A stretch of DNA of 39,159 nucleotides from an uncultured Gammaproteobacteria bacterium (GTDB taxonomy: Bacteria; Pseudomonadota; Gammaproteobacteria; Magnimaribacterales; D2472), in NCBI GenBank assembly GCA_913050015.1, contig CAJXAZ010000003.1, positions 1-39,159 on the forward strand, given 5' to 3'. A program made the position numbers and the translations under genes. This document shows positions 1-8,370 of the stretch, in pieces (the first letter of the stretch is position 1; the number at the start of each line of letters is the position of its first letter). Under the pieces are notes generated by a model, which had not been told where the DNA came from, ran no database searches, and saw only the letters and a program-made list of their open reading frames with translations.

Positions 1-236
1 GCACCTGGAAGATTTTGTCCACCATTTGGATTCGAGGAAGTTAGGCCTTCGCATAGAGAAATAAGAAGATGATGCTCAGGAACTCCTGTAACTATATGAG
101 GATCAATCCCTTGAGGTTCAGAGCCATTTCCAAAATGAAAAATTTGCTTATCAAGACCATCATCAACAGGACTTAAGCTTGAAGAGCATCCAGAAATAAA
201 GATAATAACTGCTAGCGTTAGGTATAAATGTCTCAT
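1..236 (-). CDS. Oligopeptide ABC transporter substrate-binding lipoprotein, N-terminal fragment
   Basis: The gene runs off the left edge; only the first 78 codons are visible. The protein opens with a short basic, hydrophobic leader ending in a lipobox-like ISGC (Cys at residue 17), then a linker and the segment NGSEPQGIDPH followed by TGVPEHHLLISLCEGLTS. That is the usual N-terminus of SBP_bac_5 / OppA-type peptide-binding proteins. Such proteins are membrane-anchored in the periplasm and deliver peptides to an Opp/Dpp permease. The ATG lies 2 nt after the ppiD stop, so it is probably translated from the same message. The family call is good; substrate and full length cannot be seen. Confidence 0.75.
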   Translation of the reverse strand, partial: MRHLYLTLAVIIFISGCSSSLSPVDDGLDKQIFHFGNGSEPQGIDPHIVTGVPEHHLLISLCEGLTSSNPNGGQNLPG

Positions 237-238
237 TG

Positions 239-2110
239 TTAAAATACTGAATTATTTAGATTTATTCTGGCATTATCAAAAAGGTCTTCGTTAATAATAG
301 TCGACATATTCTGATTCACCCTTTGCTCGGCAATACTTTGATATTGTTCTATTATTTCTGAAAGGTATTCACCGCTTGGTTGGGTTACTTTTAGAACGTC
401 AACCATAAACGTATCACCATTATTTGAATCCATTGACATAGCCTCACCTGAAGAATATTTAAATAGCTCAGAGAGTATCTCAGGAGGAAGTAGCGAAGAA
501 TTTCTTTTAACTTCTACGAAATTATCGTTAGCAATGTATGCGTAAGCCGAAATCACTGAATCAAGACTGCCATCTAATTTGGCAGCATTAACTTCTTCAA
601 CAAGGAGTGTTTTCTTCTCAATAGCCTTTATGCTCGATAAATAATCTGAAACATTACTTTTGACATCATTAAAGTCAATTAGAGAGGATTCTTTAATATT
701 ATTAATTGAAAGAACAATGAAGCTATCTTCAAGCTCTATTGCATGGGTCACATCAACCTCTGAATCAGAGGAATATAAATACTCAGCAATCCTTCTATCG
801 CTAACATCAAATTTGAAATTATTTGCAGAAGAACTATCACTGGATAGGATTTTTTGTGACAAGACGTCTCCAATTGATTCGATTGAGGAATTTGCAGAAA
901 TCATATCCTCTAGCTCAATAAAATCATCATTCATCAAAGCTCGAGATTCTGAATCAACTAAATCTGTAATAATTTTGCTCTTAAGTTCAGATAACGGCTG
1001 GATATCAGCTTCGTTTATTTCTGTAACCTTAATTAAATGGAAAGAGTCATCAAGTTCAACAATAGAACTTGTTCCTCCAACTGCAATACCTTTAATTGCT
1101 TCACCAAATTCTACAGGAAAGACATCTGAAAAATATTCTAAGTCACCACCAGTATCTCTTGAAACAATATCATCACTAAAAATAGATGCCAACTCACTAA
1201 AGCTTTCGCCGTTCTCAATCTTAGATTTTATGTCATCAACAACTTTATAAGCATCTTCTGAAGATGGATGATTGTTTTTGTCGATCATAATGTGAGATAT
1301 TCTTGTTTGAGATCTCTCGTTTGCTTTAAGTAGATACTCAGCATAGGCATCCTCAACAAAGCCCTCAGGAATTGAGACTCTATCTTTATAATTATCTGAA
1401 GTTAATACAATATAGCTAAATGCTCTTTCCTCATCTGAATAAAATAAACCTTCGTTACTTAAATAGTAATCATTAAGCTCTTCATCACTGCTCGATATAC
1501 TTTCTTTTAATTGATCAAAATCAATTTTAATAAAATCTACATCAACTGATTGTTCTGATAGCTTTGCTAACTCAAGTGACTCCTCTTCAGTTGCAAAATT
1601 TATTGAAGAAATAGCAAATCTATAAATCTCAGTAGCAGTTAAGTTTGTCATCAAATCTATGTAGCTATCTTTGGTTTGTCCATTGGAGTTAACCTGAGCT
1701 TCATATATTCCCTCGTCAAAAACCCCATCAATCTGGAAGGATGGATTTTTAATAATATTTTTCTTAGCAACTTTCTTGGAATTTTTATTTACCATTCCTA
1801 GATTTCTAGCTTTGGATAAAAGTACCTTTTGAACTATTAATTCTTGTTTAATTTGAGCAATCTGCATGTCCTCATCTAGTAAAGCGAAATCAAAGTCTTC
1901 TCCGTAGAGACTTTTAAATCTCTCAACTGTGATATTCGATGCAATCTGAAAATCTGTTTCTGATACGTCTTCACCATTGATGGTTCCCAAAGAACCTCCA
2001 AAGGCCGTTGATAGTGATGATGTGCCAAGAAATACAAATGGTAATGCGCAACATGCGATTACGATAAATAGTCTAGGGCCCGTTAAAAAGTTTCTTAGTG
2101 ATTCAAGCAT
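239..2110 (-). CDS. ppiD: Peptidyl-prolyl isomerase PpiD (SurA/PpiD family periplasmic chaperone)
   Basis: A 623-residue inner-membrane-anchored folding factor for newly exported proteins; it works near the SecYEG exit in the periplasm. One N-terminal membrane segment (about residues 12-30) follows a short cytoplasmic start. A long SurA-N-like chaperone region comes next, then one parvulin domain (about 268-366) with the recognisable SHIMID, FSELASIFSDD, GGDL and HLIKVTEI blocks. The length matches the E. coli protein closely. It sits last in the tig-clpP-clpX-lon-hupB-ppiD order, behind a terminator. A TATAAT lies 9 nt before the ATG (2120-2125) and no Shine-Dalgarno is visible, so it may have its own promoter. 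Catalytic activity of the parvulin domain is not certain, as some PpiD proteins are nearly inactive isomerases. Confidence 0.93.
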   Translation of the reverse strand: MLESLRNFLTGPRLFIVIACCALPFVFLGTSSLSTAFGGSLGTINGEDVSETDFQIASNITVERFKSLYGEDFDFALLDEDMQIAQIKQELIVQKVLLSKARNLGMVNKNSKKVAKKNIIKNPSFQIDGVFDEGIYEAQVNSNGQTKDSYIDLMTNLTATEIYRFAISSINFATEEESLELAKLSEQSVDVDFIKIDFDQLKESISSSDEELNDYYLSNEGLFYSDEERAFSYIVLTSDNYKDRVSIPEGFVEDAYAEYLLKANERSQTRISHIMIDKNNHPSSEDAYKVVDDIKSKIENGESFSELASIFSDDIVSRDTGGDLEYFSDVFPVEFGEAIKGIAVGGTSSIVELDDSFHLIKVTEINEADIQPLSELKSKIITDLVDSESRALMNDDFIELEDMISANSSIESIGDVLSQKILSSDSSSANNFKFDVSDRRIAEYLYSSDSEVDVTHAIELEDSFIVLSINNIKESSLIDFNDVKSNVSDYLSSIKAIEKKTLLVEEVNAAKLDGSLDSVISAYAYIANDNFVEVKRNSSLLPPEILSELFKYSSGEAMSMDSNNGDTFMVDVLKVTQPSGEYLSEIIEQYQSIAEQRVNQNMSTIINEDLFDNARINLNNSVF

Positions 2111-2119
2111 AGTATGTAT

Positions 2120-2125
2120 ATTATA
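2120..2125 (-). promoter_or_regulatory. Possible -10 element of ppiD
   Basis: A perfect TATAAT on the minus strand lies between the hupB terminator and the ppiD ATG, with 9 nt to the start codon. No good -35 is visible, because the upstream bases are the terminator stem. If used, transcription would begin within a few bases of the ATG. Confidence 0.4.
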
Positions 2126-2126
2126 G

Positions 2127-2156
2127 AATAAAAAAAGGGTGCATATGCACCCTTTT
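2127..2156 (-). terminator. Rho-independent terminator after hupB
   Basis: On the minus strand a perfect 24-bp palindrome (2133-2156, AAAAGGGTGCAT and its complement) is followed by a run of T. It lies 16 nt after the hupB stop. The stem includes the GC-rich GGGTGCAT core and the last U residues continue to 2130. It separates hupB from ppiD. Confidence 0.85.
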
Positions 2157-2171
2157 AAAGTTTAAAAAAAC

Positions 2172-2450
2172 TTAGCTGTGTTTAACCTTGTCTTTAAGGC
2201 CTTTACCGGCTTTAAATCCTGGTACTTTAGAAGCAGCAATGTGCATTGAAGCGCCTGTCTGAGGATTTCTCCCCTCTCTAGCAGCTCTATGTCTTACATT
2301 GAAAGTTCCGAAGCCAACTAACGATACTGTTTCTTCTTTACCTAAAGCATCACCGATACCACCTAAAACAGCATCAACAGCTCTGCCTGCTGAAGCCTTA
2401 GAAATATCTGCACTACCTGCAACCGCGTCAATCAAATCTGATTTATTCAT
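2172..2450 (-). CDS. hupB: DNA-binding protein HU-beta
   Basis: A 92-residue nucleoid protein of the HU/IHF family. It opens with MNKSDLIDAVA and carries the typical VGFGTF segment and the beta-arm signature GRNPQTG, with a basic C-terminus (FKAGKGLKDKVK). HU dimers bind and bend DNA with little sequence specificity. I chose the ATG at 2450 because AGGAG lies 8 nt upstream; the in-frame GTG at 2459 sits directly against that Shine-Dalgarno and is unlikely. The position after lon matches hupB in gammaproteobacteria. It has its own terminator and probably its own promoter. Confidence 0.96.
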   Translation of the reverse strand: MNKSDLIDAVAGSADISKASAGRAVDAVLGGIGDALGKEETVSLVGFGTFNVRHRAAREGRNPQTGASMHIAASKVPGFKAGKGLKDKVKHS

Positions 2451-2491
2451 ATTAAACACTCCTCTGTGTAAATTTATTTATATAAATGAAC

Positions 2492-2523
2492 TTATATAAT
2501 GGCTTTTAGATAATAAAAGTCAA
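2492..2523 (-). promoter_or_regulatory. Probable hupB promoter
   Basis: On the minus strand a TTGACT (2518-2523) precedes a TATATA/TATAAG cluster at 2492-2499, upstream of the hupB Shine-Dalgarno. The spacer is 19 bp or longer, depending on which overlapping -10 is used, longer than ideal. No terminator is seen after lon, so read-through is also likely. Confidence 0.45.
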
Positions 2524-2537
2524 GTAAATAAAGGGTT

Positions 2538-4946
2538 TTAGTGAGTTTGTTTATTTCCGCCTTTTGACGAATCACTAGATGAAGATTTATCTTTGGTCGT
2601 CTTTGCAATTTTTGATAACGGCGTTGGCTCCTCAATTAATGCAGAAGATACAACTTCATCAATCCATTCAACAGGAATAATATTTAGGGATTCTGTAATC
2701 TGCTTAGGCATTTCTATTAAGTCAGGTTCATTATCTTTCGGGATAATAACGTTTTTAATTCCACCTCTTTTGGCTGCTAAAAGTTTTTCTTTTAGTCCGC
2801 CAATTTTTAATATTTGACCTCTAAGAGTTATCTCTCCAGTCATGGCTGTATCAGCCCTAACAGGTATTCCAGTAAAAATTGATATAAGAGCAATAGCCAT
2901 ACCACCACCAGCACTTGGACCGTCCTTGGGTGTTGCACCTTCAGGAACATGAATGTGGATATCGTGCTTCTCATAAAAATTTGACTTTATTCCCAGTGAG
3001 CTTGCTCTAGATCTAACAACAGTAAGAGCAGCCTGAATTGATTCTTGCATAACATCGCCAAGGGAACCTGTTTTGATTATCCTGCCCTTTCCATCTACAT
3101 GTGAAGCTTCGATTGTTAGTAGCTCACCGCCAACCTCAGTCCATGCCAAGCCTGTCACTTGACCAATAGCATTATCTTTTTCAGCAATACCAAATTTATA
3201 TTTCTTTATACCAGAGAATTTTTCTAAATTTTTATTCGTAATTTTAGTTGGTGCAGATGTCGTTTTTTTATTTAGCAATCTATCTTTAACAACCTTACGA
3301 AGTATTTTTGCTATTTGTCTTTCCAGACCTCTGACTCCAGCCTCTCTTGTGTAATATCTTATAAGAGAAAGAATTACTTCTTTATCAAAATTAATCTCCC
3401 CATCTTTCAAACCATTTCTTTCTATTTGTTTTGGTAAGAGATATTTATTAGCAATGCTAGATTTTTCATCTTCTATATAGCCAGGTATTCTGATTATCTC
3501 CATTCTATCTAATAGAGGTGTAGGAATATTTAAGCTATTAGCAGTACATACAAACATTACCTCTGAAAGATCGTAGTCAACCTCTAAATAATGATCACTA
3601 AAGGAATTATTTTGTTCTGGATCTAAGACCTCAAGAAGAGCTGAAGCAGGATCGCCTCTACTATCCATGCCCATTTTATCTATCTCATCTAAAAGAAATA
3701 AAGGATTCTTAACTCCAACCTTAGAAAGTTTTTGAATAATCTTGCCTGGCATAGAACCAATATAGGTTCTTCTATGGCCTCTAATTTCCGACTCATCTCT
3801 CACGCCGCCAAGTGACATTCTTACAAACTTCCTATTAGTAGCTCTAGCTATGGACTCACCTAAAGATGTTTTACCGACACCAGGAGGGCCAACTAAACAT
3901 ATAACAGGAGCCTTCATTGATTTAACTCTTTTTTGAACTGCAAGGTACTCAATAATTCTTTCTTTTACTTCCTCAAGTCCATGATGATCTTCTTCCAAGA
4001 TATCAAGAGATGATTGAATATCTGAATTAATCTTAGATTTCTTCTTCCATGGAACTTCTATCATGCAATCTAGGTATGATCGAACAACAGATGCTTCTGC
4101 TGATGATGGAGACATATGCTTAAATTTAGATAATTCACTTTTGGCTTTCTTAAGAGCATCTTTAGGCATTCCTGCTGATTCAATTTTTTCTTCAAGAATA
4201 TCTAATTCATCTCCCTCGTCACCTATCTCACCCAATTCTTTTTGAGCTGCTTTAATTTGCTCATTCAAGTAATATTCTCTTTGAGATTTTTCCATTTGTT
4301 TTTTAACACGTTCTCTTATCTTTTTTTCAACATCAACAACATCAAGCTGTGATTCTATAAAGGTAAGTAATTTCTCAGCTCTTATTTTAAGATCAGCGAT
4401 TTCTAAAACTTCCTGCTTCTTGGAAGCATCAATTGGAAGATGACTTGATATTGAATCAATTAACCTAGAAAGATCATCGAGAGAATCAACTGTTGAAACA
4501 ATTTCGGGAGGTATTCTTTTAGTGATACTAATGTAATCTTCGAATTTTGCTTTTATAAATCTTACTAAATTTGAGGCATCAGCTTCTTTTAAAGGTATGT
4601 CATCAATAGTTGTAACACGGGCAACTGAGTAATCATCCTTATCTATAACTTTTTCTATAGAACATCTCTTATAACCCTCTACTAGAACCTTCATGGTTCC
4701 GTCAGGTAATTTGATTAATTGAAGTAAGTTACTTATAGAGGCTGCCTTATGCATATCAGCAAATAATGGATCCTCAACAACTGGGTCAATCTGACTTACA
4801 AGAACAAGCTTTTTGTTAGATGACATTGCTGCATTTAAGGCTTGAACAGACTTAGGTCTGCCAACAAATAAGGTAGTTACAATTCCAGGAAAGACAACGA
4901 CGTCTCTGAGGGGAATTAAGGGTAAGTCTGATTTAATTTCTTTCAT
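2538..4946 (-). CDS. lon: ATP-dependent protease Lon
   Basis: An 802-residue cytoplasmic AAA+ serine protease that degrades misfolded and regulatory proteins. The N-terminal substrate-binding LON domain (about 1-200) starts LPLIPLRDVVVFPG. The ATPase domain has Walker A GPPGVGKT (353-360) and Walker B LFLLDE (416-421). The proteolytic domain carries the catalytic dyad Ser678 (in DGPSAGGG) and Lys721 (in GGLKEKLLAAKRGG), 43 residues apart as in E. coli. The C-terminal tail (about 780-802) is Ser/Lys rich and longer than in E. coli Lon (784 aa). It follows clpX after 30 nt and probably belongs to the same operon. Confidence 0.98.
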   Translation of the reverse strand: MKEIKSDLPLIPLRDVVVFPGIVTTLFVGRPKSVQALNAAMSSNKKLVLVSQIDPVVEDPLFADMHKAASISNLLQLIKLPDGTMKVLVEGYKRCSIEKVIDKDDYSVARVTTIDDIPLKEADASNLVRFIKAKFEDYISITKRIPPEIVSTVDSLDDLSRLIDSISSHLPIDASKKQEVLEIADLKIRAEKLLTFIESQLDVVDVEKKIRERVKKQMEKSQREYYLNEQIKAAQKELGEIGDEGDELDILEEKIESAGMPKDALKKAKSELSKFKHMSPSSAEASVVRSYLDCMIEVPWKKKSKINSDIQSSLDILEEDHHGLEEVKERIIEYLAVQKRVKSMKAPVICLVGPPGVGKTSLGESIARATNRKFVRMSLGGVRDESEIRGHRRTYIGSMPGKIIQKLSKVGVKNPLFLLDEIDKMGMDSRGDPASALLEVLDPEQNNSFSDHYLEVDYDLSEVMFVCTANSLNIPTPLLDRMEIIRIPGYIEDEKSSIANKYLLPKQIERNGLKDGEINFDKEVILSLIRYYTREAGVRGLERQIAKILRKVVKDRLLNKKTTSAPTKITNKNLEKFSGIKKYKFGIAEKDNAIGQVTGLAWTEVGGELLTIEASHVDGKGRIIKTGSLGDVMQESIQAALTVVRSRASSLGIKSNFYEKHDIHIHVPEGATPKDGPSAGGGMAIALISIFTGIPVRADTAMTGEITLRGQILKIGGLKEKLLAAKRGGIKNVIIPKDNEPDLIEMPKQITESLNIIPVEWIDEVVSSALIEEPTPLSKIAKTTKDKSSSSDSSKGGNKQTH

Positions 4947-4976
4947 AACTCCAATATAGGGATTGTTATGAAAATA

Positions 4977-6236
4977 TCAATTGGCAGATGATGATTTTTT
5001 AGTAGTTGTTTTAAGAAGCCTTATAGGCTCTGATTTAGACATGACTGTATTCTCATCAATAATGACTTTTTCCAAGTCGTTATTTGGAAGACCAAACATT
5101 GTTTCCATCAATAACTCTTCCATGATTGAACGCAAACCTCTGGCTCCTGTCTTTCTTTTTATAGCCTGCTTAGCAATTTCTACCAAAGCCTCATCTCTAA
5201 ATATTAACTCAACATTATCAATCTCAAAAAGATGTTTATATTGATTTACCAAAGCATTTTTAGGCTCTTTAAGTATTCTAACTAAGGCATGCTCATCTAG
5301 CTCATGCAGACTTGATATAACGGGAAGTCGGCCAACAAATTCTGGAATTAAACCATATTTAACTAAATCATCTGGTTCTAAGTCATCTACATTACTAGTA
5401 ATAGGTAGGACATTTGATTTTGAACTGACTTCAGCTCCAAAACCTATCCCAACATTACTATTTCTTAAACTAATAACTTTATCTAGGCCTGAAAATGCTC
5501 CACCGCATATAAAAAGAATATTTGAGGTATCGACCTGAATAAACTCTTGTTGTGGATGCTTTCTTCCACCTTGAGGTGGTATAGAGGCTACTGTTCCTTC
5601 AATCAATTTTAATAATGCCTGTTGAACGCCCTCACCTGAAACATCTCTTGTAATGGATGGGTTGTCAGACTTTCTGGCAATCTTATCAATCTCATCAATA
5701 TAGACAATTCCTAGCTGAGCTCTTTCTGGATCATAATCAGACTTCTGTAATAACTTTTGAATAATATTCTCAACATCTTCTCCCACATAACCAGCTTCAG
5801 TTAAAGTCGTTGCATCTGCTATAGCAAAAGGAACGTTTAATATTTTAGCTAAAGTTTGAGCCAGTAAAGTTTTACCACTACCAGTAGGACCTAAAAGTAA
5901 TACATTGCTTTTTTGAAGCTCTACGGCATCTTTGGAAGTATTCTTTTTTAATCTCTTATAATGATTATAAACAGCGACTGACAAAACTTTTTTTGCTTTT
6001 TCCTGACCGATTACATACTCATCAAGCTTATTAAATATTTCTAAAGGGGATGGAAGTTCTTCTAGAGAATTATCATCCTCGCCGCTCTTAATTTCCTCTT
6101 CAATGATGTCGTTACAAAGATCAACACATTCATTGCAAATATAGACACTGGGACCAGCGATTAATTTCTTAACCTCATCCTGAACCTTGCCACAAAAAGA
6201 GCAATTTAATTTATCTGAAGAAGTTTCACTTGCCAT
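4977..6236 (-). CDS. clpX: ClpXP unfoldase subunit ClpX
   Basis: A 419-residue AAA+ unfoldase that recognises tagged substrates and feeds them to ClpP. The N-terminal C4 zinc-binding domain has Cys12, Cys15, Cys34 and Cys37. Walker A GPTGSGKT is at 116-123, the pore-loop GYVGED near 149-154 and Walker B IVYIDE at 177-182. The ClpP-docking IGF loop is at 264-266. I chose the ATG at 6236 because GAGG lies about 8 nt upstream and the product then aligns with known ClpX starts; an in-frame ATG at 6269 has no such support. It overlaps the clpP 3' end by 11 nt, so translation is likely coupled. Confidence 0.98.
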   Translation of the reverse strand: MASETSSDKLNCSFCGKVQDEVKKLIAGPSVYICNECVDLCNDIIEEEIKSGEDDNSLEELPSPLEIFNKLDEYVIGQEKAKKVLSVAVYNHYKRLKKNTSKDAVELQKSNVLLLGPTGSGKTLLAQTLAKILNVPFAIADATTLTEAGYVGEDVENIIQKLLQKSDYDPERAQLGIVYIDEIDKIARKSDNPSITRDVSGEGVQQALLKLIEGTVASIPPQGGRKHPQQEFIQVDTSNILFICGGAFSGLDKVISLRNSNVGIGFGAEVSSKSNVLPITSNVDDLEPDDLVKYGLIPEFVGRLPVISSLHELDEHALVRILKEPKNALVNQYKHLFEIDNVELIFRDEALVEIAKQAIKRKTGARGLRSIMEELLMETMFGLPNNDLEKVIIDENTVMSKSEPIRLLKTTTKKSSSAN

Positions 6237-6840
6237 TAATTGGACCTCTTTCATTAAGTATTTTATCAACTATCCCATAAGATTTAGCAGAAGTAGCATC
6301 TAAGAAATTATCTCTATCAGTATCTTTTTCTATTTTCTTAATTGTTTGGCCTGTATGTTTTGCAAGGATCTCATTGACAACTTTTTTCATATGAAGAATT
6401 TCTTTGGCGTGAATTTCAAAATCAGAAGCTTGACCCTGAAAACCACCCAGAGGCTGATGTATCATAATTCTAGAATTTGGCAGAGCAAATCGCTTACCCT
6501 TGTCTCCACCTGCTAGGAGAATTGCTCCCATACTAGCAGCTTGACCAATACATAATGTTGAAATGGATGCGGATATAAATTGCATGGTGTCATATATAGC
6601 AAGACCAGCTGAAATACTTCCACCAGGTGAATTAATATAAATTGATATATCTTTTTCTGGATTCTCTGACTCAAGAAATAAGAGCTGGGCAACTACAAGA
6701 TTGGACATATAGTCATCAACCTGACCCGTTAGAAATATAACTCTTTCCTTAAGAAGCCTTGAGTAAATGTCAAAAGATCTCTCACCCCTTGGAGTCTGCT
6801 CTATTACCATCGGAACTAATGTTGATTGTATATCGTTCAT
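6226..6840 (-). CDS. clpP: ATP-dependent Clp protease proteolytic subunit ClpP
   Basis: A 204-residue self-compartmentalised serine protease that forms a double-heptamer ring and works with ClpX. The catalytic triad is Ser103 (GQAASMGA), His128 (IMIHQPLGG) and Asp177 (DTDRDNF), with the same 25- and 49-residue spacing as E. coli ClpP. The N-terminal stretch before VIFLTGQV resembles the short propeptide of gammaproteobacterial ClpP. It lies 6 nt after tig and overlaps clpX. Confidence 0.98.
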   Translation of the reverse strand: MNDIQSTLVPMVIEQTPRGERSFDIYSRLLKERVIFLTGQVDDYMSNLVVAQLLFLESENPEKDISIYINSPGGSISAGLAIYDTMQFISASISTLCIGQAASMGAILLAGGDKGKRFALPNSRIMIHQPLGGFQGQASDFEIHAKEILHMKKVVNEILAKHTGQTIKKIEKDTDRDNFLDATSAKSYGIVDKILNERGPINGK

Positions 6841-6846
6841 ATCTAC

Positions 6847-8142
6847 CTATTTATTTGAAAGTTCGGAAAATTTAATTACCTTACCTTTAGATTTAAGGGC
6901 ATTTTCTAATTTTTCAACTAGCTGCTCTTCTAATACTATCATTTTAAATTGATCTAGTTGCTGAGGTTGATTCTCAACCCACTGTTTAAATTGATCGGAA
7001 TCTTTATATTTAGCTGATTCTCTCTCAACATAAGCATCTACATTTTCCTTAGTTACAGTTATCTCAAAATGCTTAATTAGTTCTGAAAAAAGCAGATCGA
7101 GCTTTACTCTTTTTCCCGCATTTTCCATGAATGAATCTATTGGAAATAAGTCATCTCCAGCATTTTCCTCAGTATGCCCAATTCTCATTAAAGCATCTTT
7201 ACGCATTAGGTCTGCTTGCTCATTAACAGTAACCTTAGGCACTGAAATTTTATTTGTCTTTAAAAGAGTTTCATAAATAGATTCTTTAGTAAGGTCTTTT
7301 TCCTGCAAAGCCACCTCTTTCTTCATTCTATTAGTAATCTCTTCTTTAAAAGCTGCCTCATCCTTCACATCCATTTCAAGCTTTTTAAATAACTCTTCAT
7401 CTACTTTTGCAGCACTTAGTTCCTGAATGGTCTTTAAATTAATTTTAAATTCAGCTTCGATACCAGCAAGATCTTTCTTAAAATAATCATCTGGAAAAGT
7501 AGATTTAATTGAAAATTCGGATGGCTCTTTTCCAATAATGGAATCTTCAAATCCTGGAATCATAGAATTACTTCCAAGAACTAATTTAAAATCTACAGCT
7601 GAATTTCCTTCAAACTCTTCGCCATTAATAGTTCCTGTAAAATCTAAAATAACCTGGTCATCTTTTTGTGATTTTCTACTTACATCTTTCCAATCACCAT
7701 ATCTTTTAACAATATCCTTAATAGCCAAGTCTATGTCATCTTCTTCAATTGAGATCGTAACCTCTTCATAGCTAGTCCATCTACTTAACTTAGGTGTTAT
7801 ATCTGGAAAAACTTCAAAAGTTGCAGAGTAAGAGATCGGCTTAGTAGGATCTTCGCTTTCAAGATCTACTGTCGGAGGTGACGCAGGTCTTAAATTGTTC
7901 TCAGCCAATGCTGGAGGATATGAGTTTTGAATCAATTCATTAACAACATCTCCATGAATCGACGGTCCATATCTTTGCTTTAAAACATCAGTTGGAACCT
8001 TGCCTTTTCTAAACCCGTCAAGCTTGGCTTCTCCTCTGATTTTATTAATCTTGGATTCAAATTTTGAATTGTACTCATCTACTGGAATAGAAACTGTTAA
8101 TTTCCTTTCCAAATCCTTGAGTTTTTTTAACTTACTAGTCAT
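6847..8142 (-). CDS. tig: Trigger factor, ribosome-associated chaperone
   Basis: A 431-residue chaperone that binds near the ribosomal exit tunnel and shields nascent chains. The N-terminal ribosome-binding domain contains the GFRKGKVP signature near residues 43-50, which contacts protein L23. An FKBP-type isomerase domain follows (about 160-245, beginning DDQVILDFTGTINGEEFEG), then the long helical C-terminal arm domain. Length equals that of E. coli (432 aa). It starts 19 nt after the tRNA-His 3' end, with AGGT before the ATG, so tRNA-His and tig are probably co-transcribed and then cleaved. Confidence 0.97.
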   Translation of the reverse strand: MTSKLKKLKDLERKLTVSIPVDEYNSKFESKINKIRGEAKLDGFRKGKVPTDVLKQRYGPSIHGDVVNELIQNSYPPALAENNLRPASPPTVDLESEDPTKPISYSATFEVFPDITPKLSRWTSYEEVTISIEEDDIDLAIKDIVKRYGDWKDVSRKSQKDDQVILDFTGTINGEEFEGNSAVDFKLVLGSNSMIPGFEDSIIGKEPSEFSIKSTFPDDYFKKDLAGIEAEFKINLKTIQELSAAKVDEELFKKLEMDVKDEAAFKEEITNRMKKEVALQEKDLTKESIYETLLKTNKISVPKVTVNEQADLMRKDALMRIGHTEENAGDDLFPIDSFMENAGKRVKLDLLFSELIKHFEITVTKENVDAYVERESAKYKDSDQFKQWVENQPQQLDQFKMIVLEEQLVEKLENALKSKGKVIKFSELSNK

Positions 8143-8161
8143 ATGATTTACCTAATTTAAA

Positions 8162-8239
8162 TGGGGCGAGCGATGGGGTTCGAACCCACGGCCTCCGGAG
8201 CCACAATCCAGCGCTCTAACCAACTGAGCTACGCCCGCC
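8162..8239 (-). tRNA. tRNA-His (GUG)
   Basis: A full cloverleaf on the minus strand with anticodon GTG in the loop TTGTGGC. The seven-base acceptor stem (GCGGGCG with CGCTCGC) carries the extra G at position -1 opposite discriminator C73, the identity element specific to histidine tRNA. The CCA end is encoded. Confidence 0.97.
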
Positions 8240-8251
8240 ACGAAACGCCAC

Positions 8252-8257
8252 ATTATA
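8252..8257 (-). promoter_or_regulatory. -10 element for the tRNA-His / tig transcript
   Basis: A perfect TATAAT on the minus strand lies 12 nt before the tRNA 5' end, the expected distance for a short tRNA leader. The region about 17 bp further upstream is AT-rich and gives no clear -35. Confidence 0.5.
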
Positions 8258-8370
8258 GATTAAAAATTACTATTATTAATTTTTTATTAAGCTAATATTA
8301 TGATTAAAGCTCTCAATGCTATTTATTCAATAGTTTTAGGGTCAAAGTATTTATTTAACAGGCGCTTATT

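Noticed and set aside
660..1250. A long open frame on the plus strand opposite ppiD
   Set aside because: It is antisense to a well-supported gene, its product is low-complexity Ser/Ile rich and it has no ribosome site; it mirrors the codon use of ppiD.
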